From positions 1-64,000 of the forward strand of contig CACDLE010000002.1 in assembly GCA_902553555.1 (NCBI GenBank): DNA of 64,000 nt. Reading direction: 5' to 3'. Under the pieces are notes generated by a model. The model worked only from the letters and a program-made list of their open reading frames with translations, did no database searches and had not been told where the DNA came from. Below are positions 25,947-36,089 of this stretch, one piece after another (within the stretch, counting starts at the first letter, position 1; each line of letters begins with the position of its first letter). The DNA comes from an uncultured Pelagibacteraceae bacterium (GTDB lineage: Bacteria; Pseudomonadota; Alphaproteobacteria; Pelagibacterales; Pelagibacteraceae). The position numbers and the translations under genes are program-made.

Positions 25947-26381
25947 TTATTTTGTTGCAGCTTTAGTTTTTTCTTTGTTATCTGCTTCAACTTTTTTGGG
26001 TTTGTCTATTTTTTTAGCTTCAGTATTTCTATCAACTAACTCGATAACAGCCATGGGAGCATCATCTCCAGTTCTAAATCCAGCTTTAAGAACCCTAGAG
26101 TATCCACCTTTCCTCTTACTATATCTTTTAGAGAGCTCATCAAATACTTTCTTCACTGAAAATTGGTTTTGTAATTTTGAAAATAGTTTTTTTTTATTAT
26201 GAAGATCATTTTTTTTACCAATAGTTATAACTTTATCTATTTGTGGCTTTAGCTCCTTAGCCTTAGGAAGTGTAGTAACAATTTGTTCATACTTGATGAG
26301 AGAGTTAAGCATGTTTTTGAATAATGCTTTCCTGTGTTCTGAAGTTTTATTTAATTTTCTATAACCTAAATTATGTCTCAT
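25947..26381 (-). CDS. rplQ: 50S ribosomal protein L17
   Basis: Last ribosomal gene of the alpha-type block. N-terminus [20 protein letters not shown] is diagnostic. At 144 residues it is longer than E. coli L17 (127), due to a Lys/Glu/Ala-rich C-terminal tail of about 25 residues. Its start overlaps the rpoA stop by one base, so L17 and the alpha subunit are coupled. Confidence 0.97.
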   Translation of the reverse strand: MRHNLGYRKLNKTSEHRKALFKNMLNSLIKYEQIVTTLPKAKELKPQIDKVITIGKKNDLHNKKKLFSKLQNQFSVKKVFDELSKRYSKRKGGYSRVLKAGFRTGDDAPMAVIELVDRNTEAKKIDKPKKVEADNKEKTKAATK

Positions 26382-27415
26382 TAATAATTGTTTTCCTCAA
26401 GTTTTTTAGACATTTCTGCTATGTTATCAGGTGGCCAATTTGGAATTTCCATACCAAGATAAAGTGACATTGTGCTTAAAACTTCTTTAATCTCATTTAA
26501 TGATTTTCTGCCAAAATTTGGTGTTCTTAACATCTCAGGTTCAGTTTTTTGAACCAAATCTCCTATATAAATTATGTTATCATTTTTTAAGCAATTCATA
26601 GATCTAACTGAAAGTTCTAATTCTTCAACTCTTTTTAATAAGTTTTTGTTAAATTCTGGCTCTGATGTTTTAACTTCTTTGACAACTTCTTTTGGATCCT
26701 CAAAATTTACAAACATAGATAATTGATCTTGAAAAATTCTAGCTGAATAAGCTATTGCATCTTCAGCGGCAACTGTTCCATTAGTCTCAACTGTCATAAC
26801 TAATTTATCATAATCTAAAGCACTTCCTGCTCTAGTATTCTCAATAGAAAAAGAAACTTTTTTAACTGGACTAAATAATGAATCAATAGATATTAAACCT
26901 AAAGGACTATCTTCCGATCTATTTTTAGGAGCGGGAACGTATCCTTTACCAGTATTAATAAATAATTCCATATGAAAATTAGTTTTTTCATCTACATTAC
27001 AAATTGTTTGATCTGGATTTAGAATTTCTACTTCTGAAACTAAAGAGATATCTTTGGCTTTCACTTCTTTTGGGCCTTTTACGTCAAGTACTATTTTTTT
27101 CTGACCCGAGGACGAAGATTTAATCGCTAAGTTTTTAACATTAAGTACAATATCAGTTACATCTTCACGCACACCTTTAATTGAAGAAAACTCATGTAAG
27201 ACTCCATCAATTTGAATTGCAGTGACAGCGGCTCCTTGTATTGAAGAAAGCAAAATTCTTCTCAATGAATTGCCTATAGTTTGTCCGAAACCTTTTTCAA
27301 GAGGTTCGGCTGTAACTTTAGCTACTGATTTATCATCATTGCTTGATATATCAAGTTTATTAGGTTTAATTAAATCTTTCCAATTTTTATCTATTACATT
27401 TGAGCTCGTCTGCAT
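26381..27415 (-). CDS. rpoA: RNA polymerase alpha subunit
   Basis: The 344-residue scaffold of RNA polymerase. The N-terminal dimerisation domain contains [20 protein letters not shown]; the C-terminal domain (from about residue 265) has the helix-hairpin-helix stretch [16 protein letters not shown] used for promoter UP-element and activator contacts. It is joined to rpsK and rplQ by one-base overlaps on both sides. Confidence 0.98.
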   Translation of the reverse strand: MQTSSNVIDKNWKDLIKPNKLDISSNDDKSVAKVTAEPLEKGFGQTIGNSLRRILLSSIQGAAVTAIQIDGVLHEFSSIKGVREDVTDIVLNVKNLAIKSSSSGQKKIVLDVKGPKEVKAKDISLVSEVEILNPDQTICNVDEKTNFHMELFINTGKGYVPAPKNRSEDSPLGLISIDSLFSPVKKVSFSIENTRAGSALDYDKLVMTVETNGTVAAEDAIAYSARIFQDQLSMFVNFEDPKEVVKEVKTSEPEFNKNLLKRVEELELSVRSMNCLKNDNIIYIGDLVQKTEPEMLRTPNFGRKSLNEIKEVLSTMSLYLGMEIPNWPPDNIAEMSKKLEENNY

Positions 27416-27861
27416 TATACTCTCCTTTTTTTTGGTGGTCTCGTTCCATTATGTGGCATAGGGGTTGTGTCTTTAATAGAAATTATTTTAAAGCCTCTTG
27501 ATTGTAATGACCTTAGTGCTGTTTCTCTTCCTGAACCAGGTCCTTTCACTTGAACAGTCAAAGTTCTTAAACCCATTTCGTATGCTTTAGCACCAGCATC
27601 ATCGGCTGCTACTTGTGCAGCATACGGCGTGGATTTTCTTGAACCTTTAAATCCTTTTGCACCAGCTGAAGACCATGAAATAACATTGCCAGTTTCATCA
27701 GCAATAGAGATTATTGTGTTATTAAAAGTTGAGTTTACAAAAGCTATACCCGAAGAAATGTTTCGTTTTACTTTCTTTTTTTTCTTAAATTGAGAAACTT
27801 TTTTTGGGTTTTCTTTTTCAACTACTTCTTTATTTTCAGGTTTGGTATTTTTTTTATTCAT
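27415..27861 (-). CDS. rpsK: 30S ribosomal protein S11
   Basis: Small-subunit platform protein. The conserved core starts near residue 35 ([17 protein letters not shown]) and ends in [11 protein letters not shown]. The 148-residue product carries an extra Lys/Glu-rich N-terminal stretch of about 25 residues compared with E. coli S11. The upstream ATG is kept because it sits seven bases from the rpsM stop. Confidence 0.97.
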   Translation of the reverse strand: MNKKNTKPENKEVVEKENPKKVSQFKKKKKVKRNISSGIAFVNSTFNNTIISIADETGNVISWSSAGAKGFKGSRKSTPYAAQVAADDAGAKAYEMGLRTLTVQVKGPGSGRETALRSLQSRGFKIISIKDTTPMPHNGTRPPKKRRV

Positions 27862-27868
27862 ATAATTT

Positions 27869-28252
27869 TTATTTTTTTAATGGAGTAAGTTTTTTTCCTG
27901 CTATGGCTATAGCTTTACCTTTTCTTGTTCGAGCATTGCAGTGAGTTCTTTGACCTCTTACTGGTAATTTTTTTTTATGACGGCTACCTCTATATGTGGC
28001 TAAATCAACTAGTCGCTTAATATTAACAGATACCTCTCTTCTAAGATCACCTTCAACTTTGTGGTTACTATCGATATACTCTCTGATTTTTAATACTTGG
28101 TCTTCAGATAATTCATTAACTCTTGTTTTTTCAGCAATATTTAATTTTCTGCAAATTTTCTTAGACGAGTGAAGACCTATGCCATGAATATAGGTTAAAG
28201 CAATGCTAACAACTTTGTTTTGGGGAATATTTATTCCTGCTATACGAGCCAT
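27869..28252 (-). CDS. rpsM: 30S ribosomal protein S13
   Basis: Head protein of the small subunit that contacts the P-site tRNA and the large subunit. N-terminus [20 protein letters not shown] and C-terminal [16 protein letters not shown] are diagnostic. The 58 bases between it and adk are one of the larger gaps in this cluster; no rpmJ (L36) is present there. Confidence 0.98.
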   Translation of the reverse strand: MARIAGINIPQNKVVSIALTYIHGIGLHSSKKICRKLNIAEKTRVNELSEDQVLKIREYIDSNHKVEGDLRREVSVNIKRLVDLATYRGSRHKKKLPVRGQRTHCNARTRKGKAIAIAGKKLTPLKK

Positions 28253-28310
28253 AATATTAAGGGTTTAATTCTATGAGCGTATTTAATGGCGTTATTAAGC
28301 AAAGTCAACC

Positions 28311-28877
28311 CTATATAGAGGAAATAATATCGCTAATTTCTTTATTTATTTGATCTATTGAGTTTTCTCCATCAATGACCTTTAATAAATTCAATTTTTT
28401 GTAATATTCAATCACAGGTTCAGTAGAATTTTCATAAGTTTTGTACCTTTTAATTGCTATATCTTTATCATCATCAGTTCTTTTTTCTAAAGATTTTCTT
28501 TCTGAAATTCTTTTTTTAACAGTTTCCAAACTCACTGATAATTTTAACACTATACTAATTTTTTGTTTATATTTTTTTAACAAATTTTCCAAATTTTTTG
28601 CTTGAATTAAATTTCTTGGATATCCATCAAAAATAATTTTATTGTGATAATCGTTATTAGATATAACTTTTTCAATCATATCCGAAACGATTTGATCTGA
28701 AACAAGGGAACCAGTATTGATTACTGAAGATATTTTTTTTCCAATTTCAGTATTTTTTGACATTTCTTTTCTTAAAATGTCACCTGTAGATAATTGATAC
28801 ATATTAAATTTTTCCGCGATAAATTTAGACTGGGTTCCTTTACCAGCTCCAGGTGGTCCAAAAATCACAATGTTCAT
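28311..28877 (-). CDS. adk: Adenylate kinase, short-LID form
   Basis: Interconverts AMP plus ATP with two ADP. P-loop GPPGAGKGTQ at residues 7-16; AMP-site motifs LSTGDILR and FDGYPRN; LID region SERKSLEKRTDDD. At 188 residues it is shorter than the E. coli enzyme (214) because the LID insert is reduced. It sits four bases after secY, the usual alphaproteobacterial place. Confidence 0.97.
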   Translation of the reverse strand: MNIVIFGPPGAGKGTQSKFIAEKFNMYQLSTGDILRKEMSKNTEIGKKISSVINTGSLVSDQIVSDMIEKVISNNDYHNKIIFDGYPRNLIQAKNLENLLKKYKQKISIVLKLSVSLETVKKRISERKSLEKRTDDDKDIAIKRYKTYENSTEPVIEYYKKLNLLKVIDGENSIDQINKEISDIISSI

Positions 28878-28881
28878 TTAA

Positions 28882-30183
28882 CTATTTCCCAAATTTAGCT
28901 TTTTTTATCAATGACTCATATTGAGAACTCATTAATCTTGTCTGCACTTGAGTTACGGTATCCATAGCTACGACAACAACAATTAAGATTGATGTTCCTC
29001 CTAAATAAAAAGGAATTGGATATCTAGCTATTAAAAATTCAGGCATTAAACAAACAATTGTAAGATATGTTGCCCCTATAGTTGTAAGTCTTGTTAAAAT
29101 GGTCTCAATATATTCCGCTGATCTTTCTCCAGGTCTTATGCCTGGAATATAACCGCCATACTTTCTTAAATTTTCAGCCGTCTCTTTTGGATTAAAAACT
29201 ATCGAAGTATAAAAAAATGAGAAAAATATTATTCCAGACGCATATAACATCATATACAGAGGCTGACCTTGTGTAAATAATGATGAAATTTTTATAAAAA
29301 ATTCTGACTCTGAAAAACCAAAGTTGCTTATTGTAACAGGTAATAATAATAAAGCTGAGGCAAAAATTGCTGGTATCACTCCAGCTGTATTTATTTTTAA
29401 TGGCAAGTGGGAAGACTCTCCACCATAAATTTTATTTCCCATTTGCCTTTTAGGGTAGTTTATTAAGATTTTTCTTACAGCTCTTTCAAAAAAAACGATG
29501 AATAATACCGTCACTATCACTAAAATAAATATTCCAACAATCATTAATGCCGAAAGCGCACCTGTTCTTCCTAGTTCAAATGTTGAAGCTAATGCTCTTG
29601 GAATCTCGGCGACAATTCCAGAAAAGATAATAAGTGAAATTCCATTACCTATCCCTCTTAATGTTATTTGTTCGCCTAACCACATTAAAAATGTAGTTCC
29701 AGCGACTAAAGAAATCGTTGTAGTAATTCGAAAATACATACCAGGCTCAGTAACTAAGTTACCTGCATTTTCTAATCCTACTGATACACCATAACCTTGT
29801 AATCCTGCTATTAAAACAGTTCCGTATCTTGTAATTTGTGTTATTTTTTTTCTTCCTATTTCTCCTTGATCTTTTAAATTTTTAAAATAATCCGATGTAC
29901 CAGTTAAAAGCTGAACAATAATTGAGGATGAAATATAAGGCATAATACCCAAAGCAAAAATTGCCATCCTAGTAACTGCACCACCTGAAAACATATTAAA
30001 CATTCCAAGAAGACCTTTTTGACTTGAGGCCATAATTTCTTTCAAAGAGTCTGGGTCAATTCCAGCTAAAGGCACATAAGTGCCTAGTCTATAAATTATT
30101 AAAAGAAATATTGTAAAGAATATTCTATTTTTAAGGTCAGTTGCTTGACTAAATGCTCCAGTAGATAAATTTTCACTAGACAT
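28882..30183 (-). CDS. secY: Protein translocase subunit SecY
   Basis: The membrane channel of the Sec system, 433 residues with ten membrane segments. Typical stretches: RIFFTIFLLIIYRLGTYVPL at the N-terminus, the plug-region MFNMFSGGA, GIMPYISSSIIVQLL, and the cytoplasmic loop before VFNPKETAENLRKYGG and PGIRPGERSAEYI. It works with SecE, encoded at 52804-52995. It is six bases from rplO. Confidence 0.98.
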   Translation of the reverse strand: MSSENLSTGAFSQATDLKNRIFFTIFLLIIYRLGTYVPLAGIDPDSLKEIMASSQKGLLGMFNMFSGGAVTRMAIFALGIMPYISSSIIVQLLTGTSDYFKNLKDQGEIGRKKITQITRYGTVLIAGLQGYGVSVGLENAGNLVTEPGMYFRITTTISLVAGTTFLMWLGEQITLRGIGNGISLIIFSGIVAEIPRALASTFELGRTGALSALMIVGIFILVIVTVLFIVFFERAVRKILINYPKRQMGNKIYGGESSHLPLKINTAGVIPAIFASALLLLPVTISNFGFSESEFFIKISSLFTQGQPLYMMLYASGIIFFSFFYTSIVFNPKETAENLRKYGGYIPGIRPGERSAEYIETILTRLTTIGATYLTIVCLMPEFLIARYPIPFYLGGTSILIVVVVAMDTVTQVQTRLMSSQYESLIKKAKFGK

Positions 30184-30189
30184 ATTAAT

Positions 30190-30642
30190 TTATTTTTTTA
30201 AAAGAGTTAATTTGCCACCAATTTTTTCAATTTTCTCTTTTGCTTGTTTTGAAATGAAATTAGCCGTTATATTAAGTTTATTTTTAATTTCTCCTTGACC
30301 TAAGATTTTTAATCTTAAGTATTTTTTTGATATTATCTTTTTACTTTGAAGAAGTTTTAAATCAACACTTTCCTTTAAATCTATCTTTTTTTGCTCATGA
30401 TAATTTTGAATGTTTGCTAGATTAATTATTGCGATTTTATTGTTCTTAAAAGATTTAAAGCCTCTTTTTGGTAGTCTTCTATATAAAGGCATTTGACCGC
30501 CCTCAAAACTTTTTATTGCAACTCCTGATCTAGATTTTTGACCTTTGTGTCCTCTTCCAGAAGTTTTTCCTTTACCTGAGCCTATACCTCTACCTGGTCT
30601 AATCTTTTTTTTATTACTTTTTTCAAAATTATTTAGTCTCAT
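30190..30642 (-). CDS. rplO: 50S ribosomal protein L15
   Basis: Large-subunit protein of 150 residues. The Gly-rich N-terminal region (RPGRGIGSGKGKTSGRGHKG) is diagnostic, followed by FEGGQMPLYRRLPKRGF. Its start overlaps the rpsE stop by one base, so the rpmD (L30) gene that normally separates them is missing. Confidence 0.97.
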   Translation of the reverse strand: MRLNNFEKSNKKKIRPGRGIGSGKGKTSGRGHKGQKSRSGVAIKSFEGGQMPLYRRLPKRGFKSFKNNKIAIINLANIQNYHEQKKIDLKESVDLKLLQSKKIISKKYLRLKILGQGEIKNKLNITANFISKQAKEKIEKIGGKLTLLKK

Positions 30643-31145
30643 TATTTATTTTCTCTCTTGGATATTATTTCAGATATTTTTTTTCCTCTTATATTTGATA
30701 AAATTTTTGGCGAAGTCTGTGTACGTAAGCCATTTACACAAGCTTTCAAAACGTTATGTGGATTTGCTGAGCCTAATGATTTAGCAACTACGTCTTGAAT
30801 ACCCAAAACCTCGCAAACTGATCTAATTGCACCACCAGCAATTATGCCTGTGCCAGCTGGAGCTGACCTCATAAAAACTTTTCCAGATCCATTTTTACCT
30901 TTCACATCGTGATGAAGGGTTCTGCCGTCTTTAAGAGGGATCTTAACTTGGTTTCTTTTAGCTACCTCTGTTGCTTTTTTGATGGCATCAGGTACCTGTT
31001 TAGATTTACCTTGGCCAATTCCGATAGATCCTTTTTGATTTCCCACAACTACTAAGGCAGCAAATCCAAATCTTCTTCCTCCTTTGACTACCTTGGTAAT
31101 TCTATTTATAGCAACTAATTTTTCTTTAAATTCGTTTTCTATCAT
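30642..31145 (-). CDS. rpsE: 30S ribosomal protein S5
   Basis: Small-subunit protein involved in mRNA entry and decoding accuracy, 167 residues. Motifs: [20 protein letters not shown] (double-stranded RNA-binding part) and the C-terminal [19 protein letters not shown]. One base downstream of rplR. Confidence 0.98.
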   Translation of the reverse strand: MIENEFKEKLVAINRITKVVKGGRRFGFAALVVVGNQKGSIGIGQGKSKQVPDAIKKATEVAKRNQVKIPLKDGRTLHHDVKGKNGSGKVFMRSAPAGTGIIAGGAIRSVCEVLGIQDVVAKSLGSANPHNVLKACVNGLRTQTSPKILSNIRGKKISEIISKRENK

Positions 31146-31146
31146 A

Positions 31147-31500
31147 TTAAAATTTTAATCCATTCTTCCTTAATGAGTCTGCTAAAGCTTTAATTCTTCC
31201 ATGATATTTGTATGCACCTCTGTCAAAATATACACTGTCAATTTTTTTTTCTTTAGCTCTTTTTGCTAAGAGTTCACCAATAGTATTTGATAAATCAATT
31301 TTTTTAATCTTATCTTTTTTTAAAGCCTTTTCTACTGATGAGGCAGAAACTATTGTTTTTTTTAAATTATCATCTATTATTTGTGCAGAAATATTCTTTA
31401 AAGATTTATAAACAGAAACTCTTAACTTATTTTGGCTTACCCTCTTAAGTTTTTTTCTATTTCTTATTTTTCTTTTAATTTTAGTGTTGATTTTTCTCAT
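31147..31500 (-). CDS. rplR: 50S ribosomal protein L18
   Basis: 5S rRNA-binding protein, 117 residues. The RLSVYKS-like stretch ([19 protein letters not shown]) and C-terminal [20 protein letters not shown] match the family. It starts immediately after the rplF stop with no gap. Confidence 0.97.
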   Translation of the reverse strand: MRKINTKIKRKIRNRKKLKRVSQNKLRVSVYKSLKNISAQIIDDNLKKTIVSASSVEKALKKDKIKKIDLSNTIGELLAKRAKEKKIDSVYFDRGAYKYHGRIKALADSLRKNGLKF

Positions 31501-32046
31501 TTATTTCTTTTTTCCTTCTTTTCTAAGTATGTATTCATTTCTCTCTTTTATTCCTTTTCCTTTATAGGGTTCAATTGGTTTTAATGCTTTAATGTCAGCT
31601 GCGATTTTTGCTACTAACTCTTTATCTACTCCATTTATTTTTATTACTGTTTGTTTTTCAACCAGAAGTTTTACATCTTTGGGTATCTTAAAATTTACAT
31701 CATGACTAAAGCCTATTTGTAAATTTAAAATATCTCCCTTTAAATTTGCTCTAAAACCAACACCATTTAGTTCTAGTATCTTTTCGTGACCAACTGACAC
31801 TCCTATTATTGCATTATTAATCAAACTCCTATAAGTGCCCCATAATAAAGAGGTTTTGTTATCCGTTTCTTTATCTTTAGGAGATATTTGAAATTCATTT
31901 TTATCATTAATTTTTGTTACAAATATTTTTTCACTAATAAAAAGTATTTTACTTCCTTTTGGTCCATTTATAGTTAATTTATCTCCTTCCACTTTAACAG
32001 TGGTATCCTTTGGCAATATTATACTTTTTTTTCCTATCTTCGACAT
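31501..32046 (-). CDS. rplF: 50S ribosomal protein L6
   Basis: Large-subunit protein near the factor-binding site, 181 residues. N-terminal MSKIGKKSIILPKDTTVKV and C-terminal EPYKGKGIKERNEYILRKEG are diagnostic. The start overlaps the rpsH stop by one base. Confidence 0.98.
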   Translation of the reverse strand: MSKIGKKSIILPKDTTVKVEGDKLTINGPKGSKILFISEKIFVTKINDKNEFQISPKDKETDNKTSLLWGTYRSLINNAIIGVSVGHEKILELNGVGFRANLKGDILNLQIGFSHDVNFKIPKDVKLLVEKQTVIKINGVDKELVAKIAADIKALKPIEPYKGKGIKERNEYILRKEGKKK

Positions 32047-32444
32047 TAAAACACCTTACAAATTACCTCTCCACCAATGTTATTTTTTCTAGCATCCACA
32101 TCTGACATAACTCCTTGGGGTGTGGAAATAATAGCTAATCCTAAACCATTTTGAATTCTTGGTATACTATTTGCTCTAGAATATACTCTTCTGCCTGGTT
32201 TAGAAATTCTTTTAATTTCTTTTATTACAGGGCTACCCTCATAATACTTTAAATTTACTTTAAGAGTTTTTTTATTAGTGTCTGAATTTTCTTGAATATA
32301 ATTCGCTATATATCCTTCATTTTTTAAAATATCTAATATTTTTACTCTAAATTTAGAAGCTGGAACAATTACAAAACTCAGATTTCTCATCTGTCCATTT
32401 CTTATTCTAGTAAACATATCTCCTACTGGATCAATTATACTCAT
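32046..32444 (-). CDS. rpsH: 30S ribosomal protein S8
   Basis: Binds the central domain of 16S rRNA and in other bacteria represses the spc operon. The 132-residue protein starts with DPVGDMFTRIRNGQ and ends with STPQGVMSDVDARKNNIGGE. Seven bases from rpsN. Confidence 0.98.
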   Translation of the reverse strand: MSIIDPVGDMFTRIRNGQMRNLSFVIVPASKFRVKILDILKNEGYIANYIQENSDTNKKTLKVNLKYYEGSPVIKEIKRISKPGRRVYSRANSIPRIQNGLGLAIISTPQGVMSDVDARKNNIGGEVICKVF

Positions 32445-32451
32445 TTTCCTC

Positions 32452-32757
32452 CTACCAACTCGATTTTGTTATACCAGGAATTTTTCCTGCCGAAGCCATA
32501 TCACGCAGTGCAATCCTAGAAATTTTTAATTTTCTATAATAACCATGTGGTCTACCTGTAATTCCACATCTATTTCTTATTCTTACTTTTGAAGAATTTT
32601 TTGGCAGCTTATCTAATTTTAATTGCGCAGCAAATCTTTCTGATAACTCTAATTTTTTATTTTTAATAATCTTTTTAAGTGAGTCTCTTTTTTTTGCATA
32701 TCTATCTACCATTTTTATTCTTTTAAGATTTTTCTGAATCGAACTTTTTTTTGCCAT
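32452..32757 (-). CDS. rpsN: 30S ribosomal protein S14 (zinc-free long form)
   Basis: The 101-residue long form of S14. The C-terminal half [20 protein letters not shown] and [14 protein letters not shown] is diagnostic; it lacks the CxxC pairs of the short zinc-binding form. One base from rplE. Confidence 0.98.
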   Translation of the reverse strand: MAKKSSIQKNLKRIKMVDRYAKKRDSLKKIIKNKKLELSERFAAQLKLDKLPKNSSKVRIRNRCGITGRPHGYYRKLKISRIALRDMASAGKIPGITKSSW

Positions 32758-32758
32758 T

Positions 32759-33313
32759 TTACCTCTCTTTTTTTTCTGTTATAGGAAAATTAAATTCCTT
32801 AAGTAGTGCCAATGTACTTTGTTTCGAAGAGCTAGACGTTACTATTGTTATATCTAGACCTCTGATCTTATCAACTTTGTCAAAATTTACCTCTGGAAAA
32901 ACAATATGTTCTTTTATACCAAAGCTATAATTTCCAGAATTATCAATACCTGATGACTTTAATCCTCTAAAATCTTTAATCCTTGGTAATGCAATGTTAA
33001 CAAGTCTATCGATAAATTCATACATTCTATTCGATCTTAAAGTTACTTTTACTCCAGCGCTTTGCCCCTGCCTTGTTTTAAAATTAGAAATAGATTTTTT
33101 AAATTTTGTGATAACAGCCTTTTGACCACTAATTAAAGTTAAATCTTCTAAACTAGTTTGAACTTTTTTGCCATCAGATGCATCTTCACCTAAACCCATA
33201 TTAATAACAATTTTGATCAATTTAGGTGCTTGATTTTTGTTCTTAAAATTCAATTTAGTCATCAAATTATTGACTATATTATTTTCATACAAGCTTTTAA
33301 GTCTAGGTATCAT
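32759..33313 (-). CDS. rplE: 50S ribosomal protein L5
   Basis: 5S rRNA-binding protein, 184 residues. Diagnostic stretches: [32 protein letters not shown] and the C-terminal LDITIVTSS. Its start overlaps the rplX stop by four bases (ATGA). Confidence 0.98.
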   Translation of the reverse strand: MIPRLKSLYENNIVNNLMTKLNFKNKNQAPKLIKIVINMGLGEDASDGKKVQTSLEDLTLISGQKAVITKFKKSISNFKTRQGQSAGVKVTLRSNRMYEFIDRLVNIALPRIKDFRGLKSSGIDNSGNYSFGIKEHIVFPEVNFDKVDKIRGLDITIVTSSSSKQSTLALLKEFNFPITEKKER

Positions 33314-33567
33314 TTTTTAATCTCTTTCTTAATTTTTTCAGTTTTCTTTTTATTGTCAATATTTTTTATATTAGATATATGAATAAAATTTTCCTTAGAA
33401 ACAATTCCACCTTTATTTTCTTTTGTTGGTTTTAAATGTTTTTTAATCATGTTTATTGATTTAACTTTCAATCTTCCATTCTTTCTATCGATTTCTAGCA
33501 CTTCTCCAGTTTTACCTTTATCCTTTCCAGATAATACTTTAATTTGTGCGCCTTTTTTTATATTCAT
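33310..33567 (-). CDS. rplX: 50S ribosomal protein L24
   Basis: Assembly initiator of the large subunit. The KOW motif ([19 protein letters not shown]) is near the N-terminus and [20 protein letters not shown] follows. At 85 residues it is shorter than the E. coli protein (104); the C-terminal part is reduced to a Lys-rich tail. Confidence 0.96.
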   Translation of the reverse strand: MNIKKGAQIKVLSGKDKGKTGEVLEIDRKNGRLKVKSINMIKKHLKPTKENKGGIVSKENFIHISNIKNIDNKKKTEKIKKEIKK

Positions 33568-33569
33568 CT

Positions 33570-33938
33570 TTAAAGAACCTCCGGAGCTAGTGAGATTATT
33601 TTAGTATGACCTTTTACCCTTAATTCTCTAGTAACTGGACCAAAAATTCTTGTTCCGATTGGTTCACCTTTATCATCAGTTAAAACGACTGCATTTGTAT
33701 CAAATTGTATTTTTGAACCATCATTTCTGTAAATTTCTTTTCTAGTTCTAACTACAACCGCTTTGTGAACAGCACCTTTTTTAACCTTTCCTTTAGGTAT
33801 AGCATCTTTAACACTAATGATAATAATGTCTCCAACTGAAGCATACCTTCTTTTCGAGCCGCCAAGAACCTTAATACACTCAACTCTTCTCGCGCCTGTG
33901 TTATCAGCTACATTTAATTCTGTTTGAACTTGTATCAT
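33570..33938 (-). CDS. rplN: 50S ribosomal protein L14
   Basis: Subunit-interface protein, 122 residues, with the conserved start [20 protein letters not shown] and end [13 protein letters not shown]. Its start overlaps the rpsQ stop by one base. Confidence 0.98.
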   Translation of the reverse strand: MIQVQTELNVADNTGARRVECIKVLGGSKRRYASVGDIIIISVKDAIPKGKVKKGAVHKAVVVRTRKEIYRNDGSKIQFDTNAVVLTDDKGEPIGTRIFGPVTRELRVKGHTKIISLAPEVL

Positions 33939-34165
33939 TATTCCTTAATTCTCCATCTTTTTTTCTTGGAAATTGGTTTACATTCTTCAATTGAAATAAT
34001 TTGACCCTCTTTAATTTTGTTCTTTTCGTCATGGGCGTGATATTTTTTTGATCTCTTTATTACTTTTCCATAAAAAGGATGCGCAAATTTTCTAGTGACT
34101 TCTACCACTACAGTCTTATTATTTTTTGCGCTGGTAACAACGCCTTTAAGTATTTTTTTTGTCAT
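33938..34165 (-). CDS. rpsQ: 30S ribosomal protein S17
   Basis: Small-subunit OB-fold protein, 75 residues, with [18 protein letters not shown] and the C-terminal [10 protein letters not shown] typical of the family. It overlaps the 3' end of rpmC by 20 bases. Confidence 0.97.
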   Translation of the reverse strand: MTKKILKGVVTSAKNNKTVVVEVTRKFAHPFYGKVIKRSKKYHAHDEKNKIKEGQIISIEECKPISKKKRWRIKE

Positions 34166-34352
34166 TATTATTTCTTATAGTTGTATTTAATCTTGCTATA
34201 TTCTTTTTAATCTCATTGTATAAGGCAGGATTTTCAACCTGATTGTTTATTTTTTTAAATCTTATATTAAATAAGTCTTTTTTTAATATCTCAAGTTTTT
34301 TTATTGCTTGGTCTTTTGTTAATTTTTTATCTTCTTTTTTCTTTTTTGCCAT
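34146..34352 (-). CDS. rpmC: 50S ribosomal protein L29
   Basis: A 68-residue large-subunit protein at the tunnel exit. The [20 protein letters not shown] stretch matches the L29 core helix (LxxELFNLRFQ...GQLEN); the N-terminus is a Lys-rich extension. One base from rplP. Confidence 0.95.
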   Translation of the reverse strand: MAKKKKEDKKLTKDQAIKKLEILKKDLFNIRFKKINNQVENPALYNEIKKNIARLNTTIRNNNDKKNT

Positions 34353-34353
34353 T

Positions 34354-34758
34354 TTATCTACTTATAAATTTTGTTTTAATTGGTAATTTAGCTGAAGCTT
34401 TGTAAAGCGCTTCTCTTGCTACTTCTTCAGATACTCCATCAACCTCAAATATTATTCTTCCTGGTTTTACTCTACATGCATAATACTCAGGTGAACCTTT
34501 ACCTTTACCCATACGTACTTCGGTTGGTTTCTTTGAAACAGGGATGTTGGGAAATACTCTAGTCCATACTTTTCCAGTTCTCTTCATATAACGTGTTAAA
34601 GCAACCCTTGCCGCTTCTATTTGCTTTCCAATAACTCTTTCTGGCTGCATAGCCTTTAAACCAAATTGTCCATAGTTTAATGTAACTGCTCTTGAGGCTT
34701 TTCCATGTATCCTCCCTTTAAAGGCTTTTCTAAATTTAGTTCTTGTTGGCTGTAACAT
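34354..34758 (-). CDS. rplP: 50S ribosomal protein L16
   Basis: Positions the A-site tRNA; 134 residues. [19 protein letters not shown] and the [18 protein letters not shown] stretch are diagnostic. It overlaps the 3' end of rpsC by 23 bases. Confidence 0.98.
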   Translation of the reverse strand: MLQPTRTKFRKAFKGRIHGKASRAVTLNYGQFGLKAMQPERVIGKQIEAARVALTRYMKRTGKVWTRVFPNIPVSKKPTEVRMGKGKGSPEYYACRVKPGRIIFEVDGVSEEVAREALYKASAKLPIKTKFISR

Positions 34759-35422
34759 TTTTCACCCTTTCTTTTTTTTCTTTTTCGACGTCTTTTTCAA
34801 ATAACGCCCCTTTATATATCCAAACTTTAATACCGATTATTCCATATGTTGTTAAAGCTTCGGCAAAACCATAGTCGATATTAGCTCTTAAAGTGTGAGA
34901 TGGTATACTTCCTTCTCTTAGCCACTCTGTTCTAGCTATTTCGTTCCCAGCCAATCTACCGCTTACCATTACTTTAATGCCTTTAGCATTTAATCTCATA
35001 GCAGATTGCATCGCACGCTTCATTGCTCTTCTGTAAGCAATTCTTTTAACTAATTGTTGCGCTATATTTTCGGCTACTAAATTAGCATTTAGCTCTGGTT
35101 TTTTTATTTCCTTGATATTTACATTAACCTCACTATCCGTGATCTTCATCAAATTCTTTTTAATCTTTTCAATATCTGAGCCCTTTTTTCCTATAACAAA
35201 ACCAGGTCTAGATGTATGAATAGAAACTGTACACTTTTTTGAAGACCGTTCTATGATTATCTCAGACACACCTGAATTAGTAATATTCTTTTTTATAAAT
35301 TCTCTAATTTTGAAATCCTCAATAAGATATTTTCCAAAATCCTTTTTCTTAGCAAACCAAGTAGAATCCCAACCTCTATTTATGCCTAGTCTTAAACCAA
35401 TAGGATTAATTTTTTGACCCAT
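34736..35422 (-). CDS. rpsC: 30S ribosomal protein S3
   Basis: Small-subunit protein of the mRNA entry channel. [20 protein letters not shown] is the normal N-terminus, so I take the ATG at 35422 (228 residues); a perfect AGGAGG (35429-35434) lies six bases before it, while the longer frame would start at a GTG upstream of this site. The KH domain contains [16 protein letters not shown]. It overlaps rplV by 17 bases. Confidence 0.97.
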   Translation of the reverse strand: MGQKINPIGLRLGINRGWDSTWFAKKKDFGKYLIEDFKIREFIKKNITNSGVSEIIIERSSKKCTVSIHTSRPGFVIGKKGSDIEKIKKNLMKITDSEVNVNIKEIKKPELNANLVAENIAQQLVKRIAYRRAMKRAMQSAMRLNAKGIKVMVSGRLAGNEIARTEWLREGSIPSHTLRANIDYGFAEALTTYGIIGIKVWIYKGALFEKDVEKEKKERVKNVTANKN

Positions 35423-35777
35423 CTTTTGCCTCCTTTTTTTCACTTAGAACTATAGTTATTCTGCTAAAAGGTTTTTTTATTGGACTAGCTCTACCTTTAG
35501 CTCTCGGTCTAAATCTTTTCATAACTAGAGATTTTCCAACATATGCCTCTTTGATAAATAAATTATCAATGTCATATTGTTTATTATTTTCTGCGTTAGC
35601 CAAAGCTGATTTCACTGTTTTGCTTATATCGAGGGATATTTTTTTTCTAATAAATTCTAAATCCTTAAGAACAATACCAACTTTTTTACCTCTTATATGA
35701 TCCAAGACTAATGAAATTTTTCTTTGACTTGATCTCACGTTTTTATTTATAGCTTTAACAGTATTATTTTTTTGCAT
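35406..35777 (-). CDS. rplV: 50S ribosomal protein L22
   Basis: Lines the peptide exit tunnel. The core reads [20 protein letters not shown] and ends with the hairpin [17 protein letters not shown]. The open frame extends upstream over the end of rpsS, but that part is an out-of-frame reading of the Ala-rich S19 tail; the ATG at 35777 ([13 protein letters not shown], 123 residues) gives the usual length. It overlaps rpsS by 14 bases. Confidence 0.95.
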   Translation of the reverse strand: MQKNNTVKAINKNVRSSQRKISLVLDHIRGKKVGIVLKDLEFIRKKISLDISKTVKSALANAENNKQYDIDNLFIKEAYVGKSLVMKRFRPRAKGRASPIKKPFSRITIVLSEKKEAKDGSKN

Positions 35778-36087
35778 CTGTTCCTCCTGATGGTGCAGCA
35801 GCTGCTTTTTCTGCAGCAGCTTTTTTATCAGCTGGTGTATGACCCTTAAAAGATCTTGTTGGAGCAAATTCACCTAATTTATGCCCCACCATCTCCTCAG
35901 AAATTGTTATCGGAATGAATGATTTTCCATTGTGAATCATAAAGCTATGACCAACAAAATCTGGAATAATTGTAGAGTTTCTAGACCAAGTTTTGATAGG
36001 TTTTTTTGATGGTTGGTTTTTAAGTTTATCAATTTTCTTTAATAAACTTGGGTGTACAAAAGGTCCTTTCCAAATTGATCTTGTCAT
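35764..36087 (-). CDS. rpsS: 30S ribosomal protein S19 with Ala/Lys-rich tail
   Basis: Head protein of the small subunit. [20 protein letters not shown] and [20 protein letters not shown] are diagnostic. The conserved protein normally ends shortly after that motif (about 92 residues); here it continues to 107 with an Ala/Lys-rich tail ending in GGTDAKK. The tail coding region overlaps the start of rplV. Confidence 0.97.
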   Translation of the reverse strand: MTRSIWKGPFVHPSLLKKIDKLKNQPSKKPIKTWSRNSTIIPDFVGHSFMIHNGKSFIPITISEEMVGHKLGEFAPTRSFKGHTPADKKAAAEKAAAAPSGGTDAKK

Positions 36088-36089
36088 AA

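Noticed and set aside
35778-35873. N-terminal extension of rplV
   Set aside because: Gln/Leu/His-rich out-of-frame reading of the S19 Ala-rich tail; the ATG at 35777 gives a normal L22.
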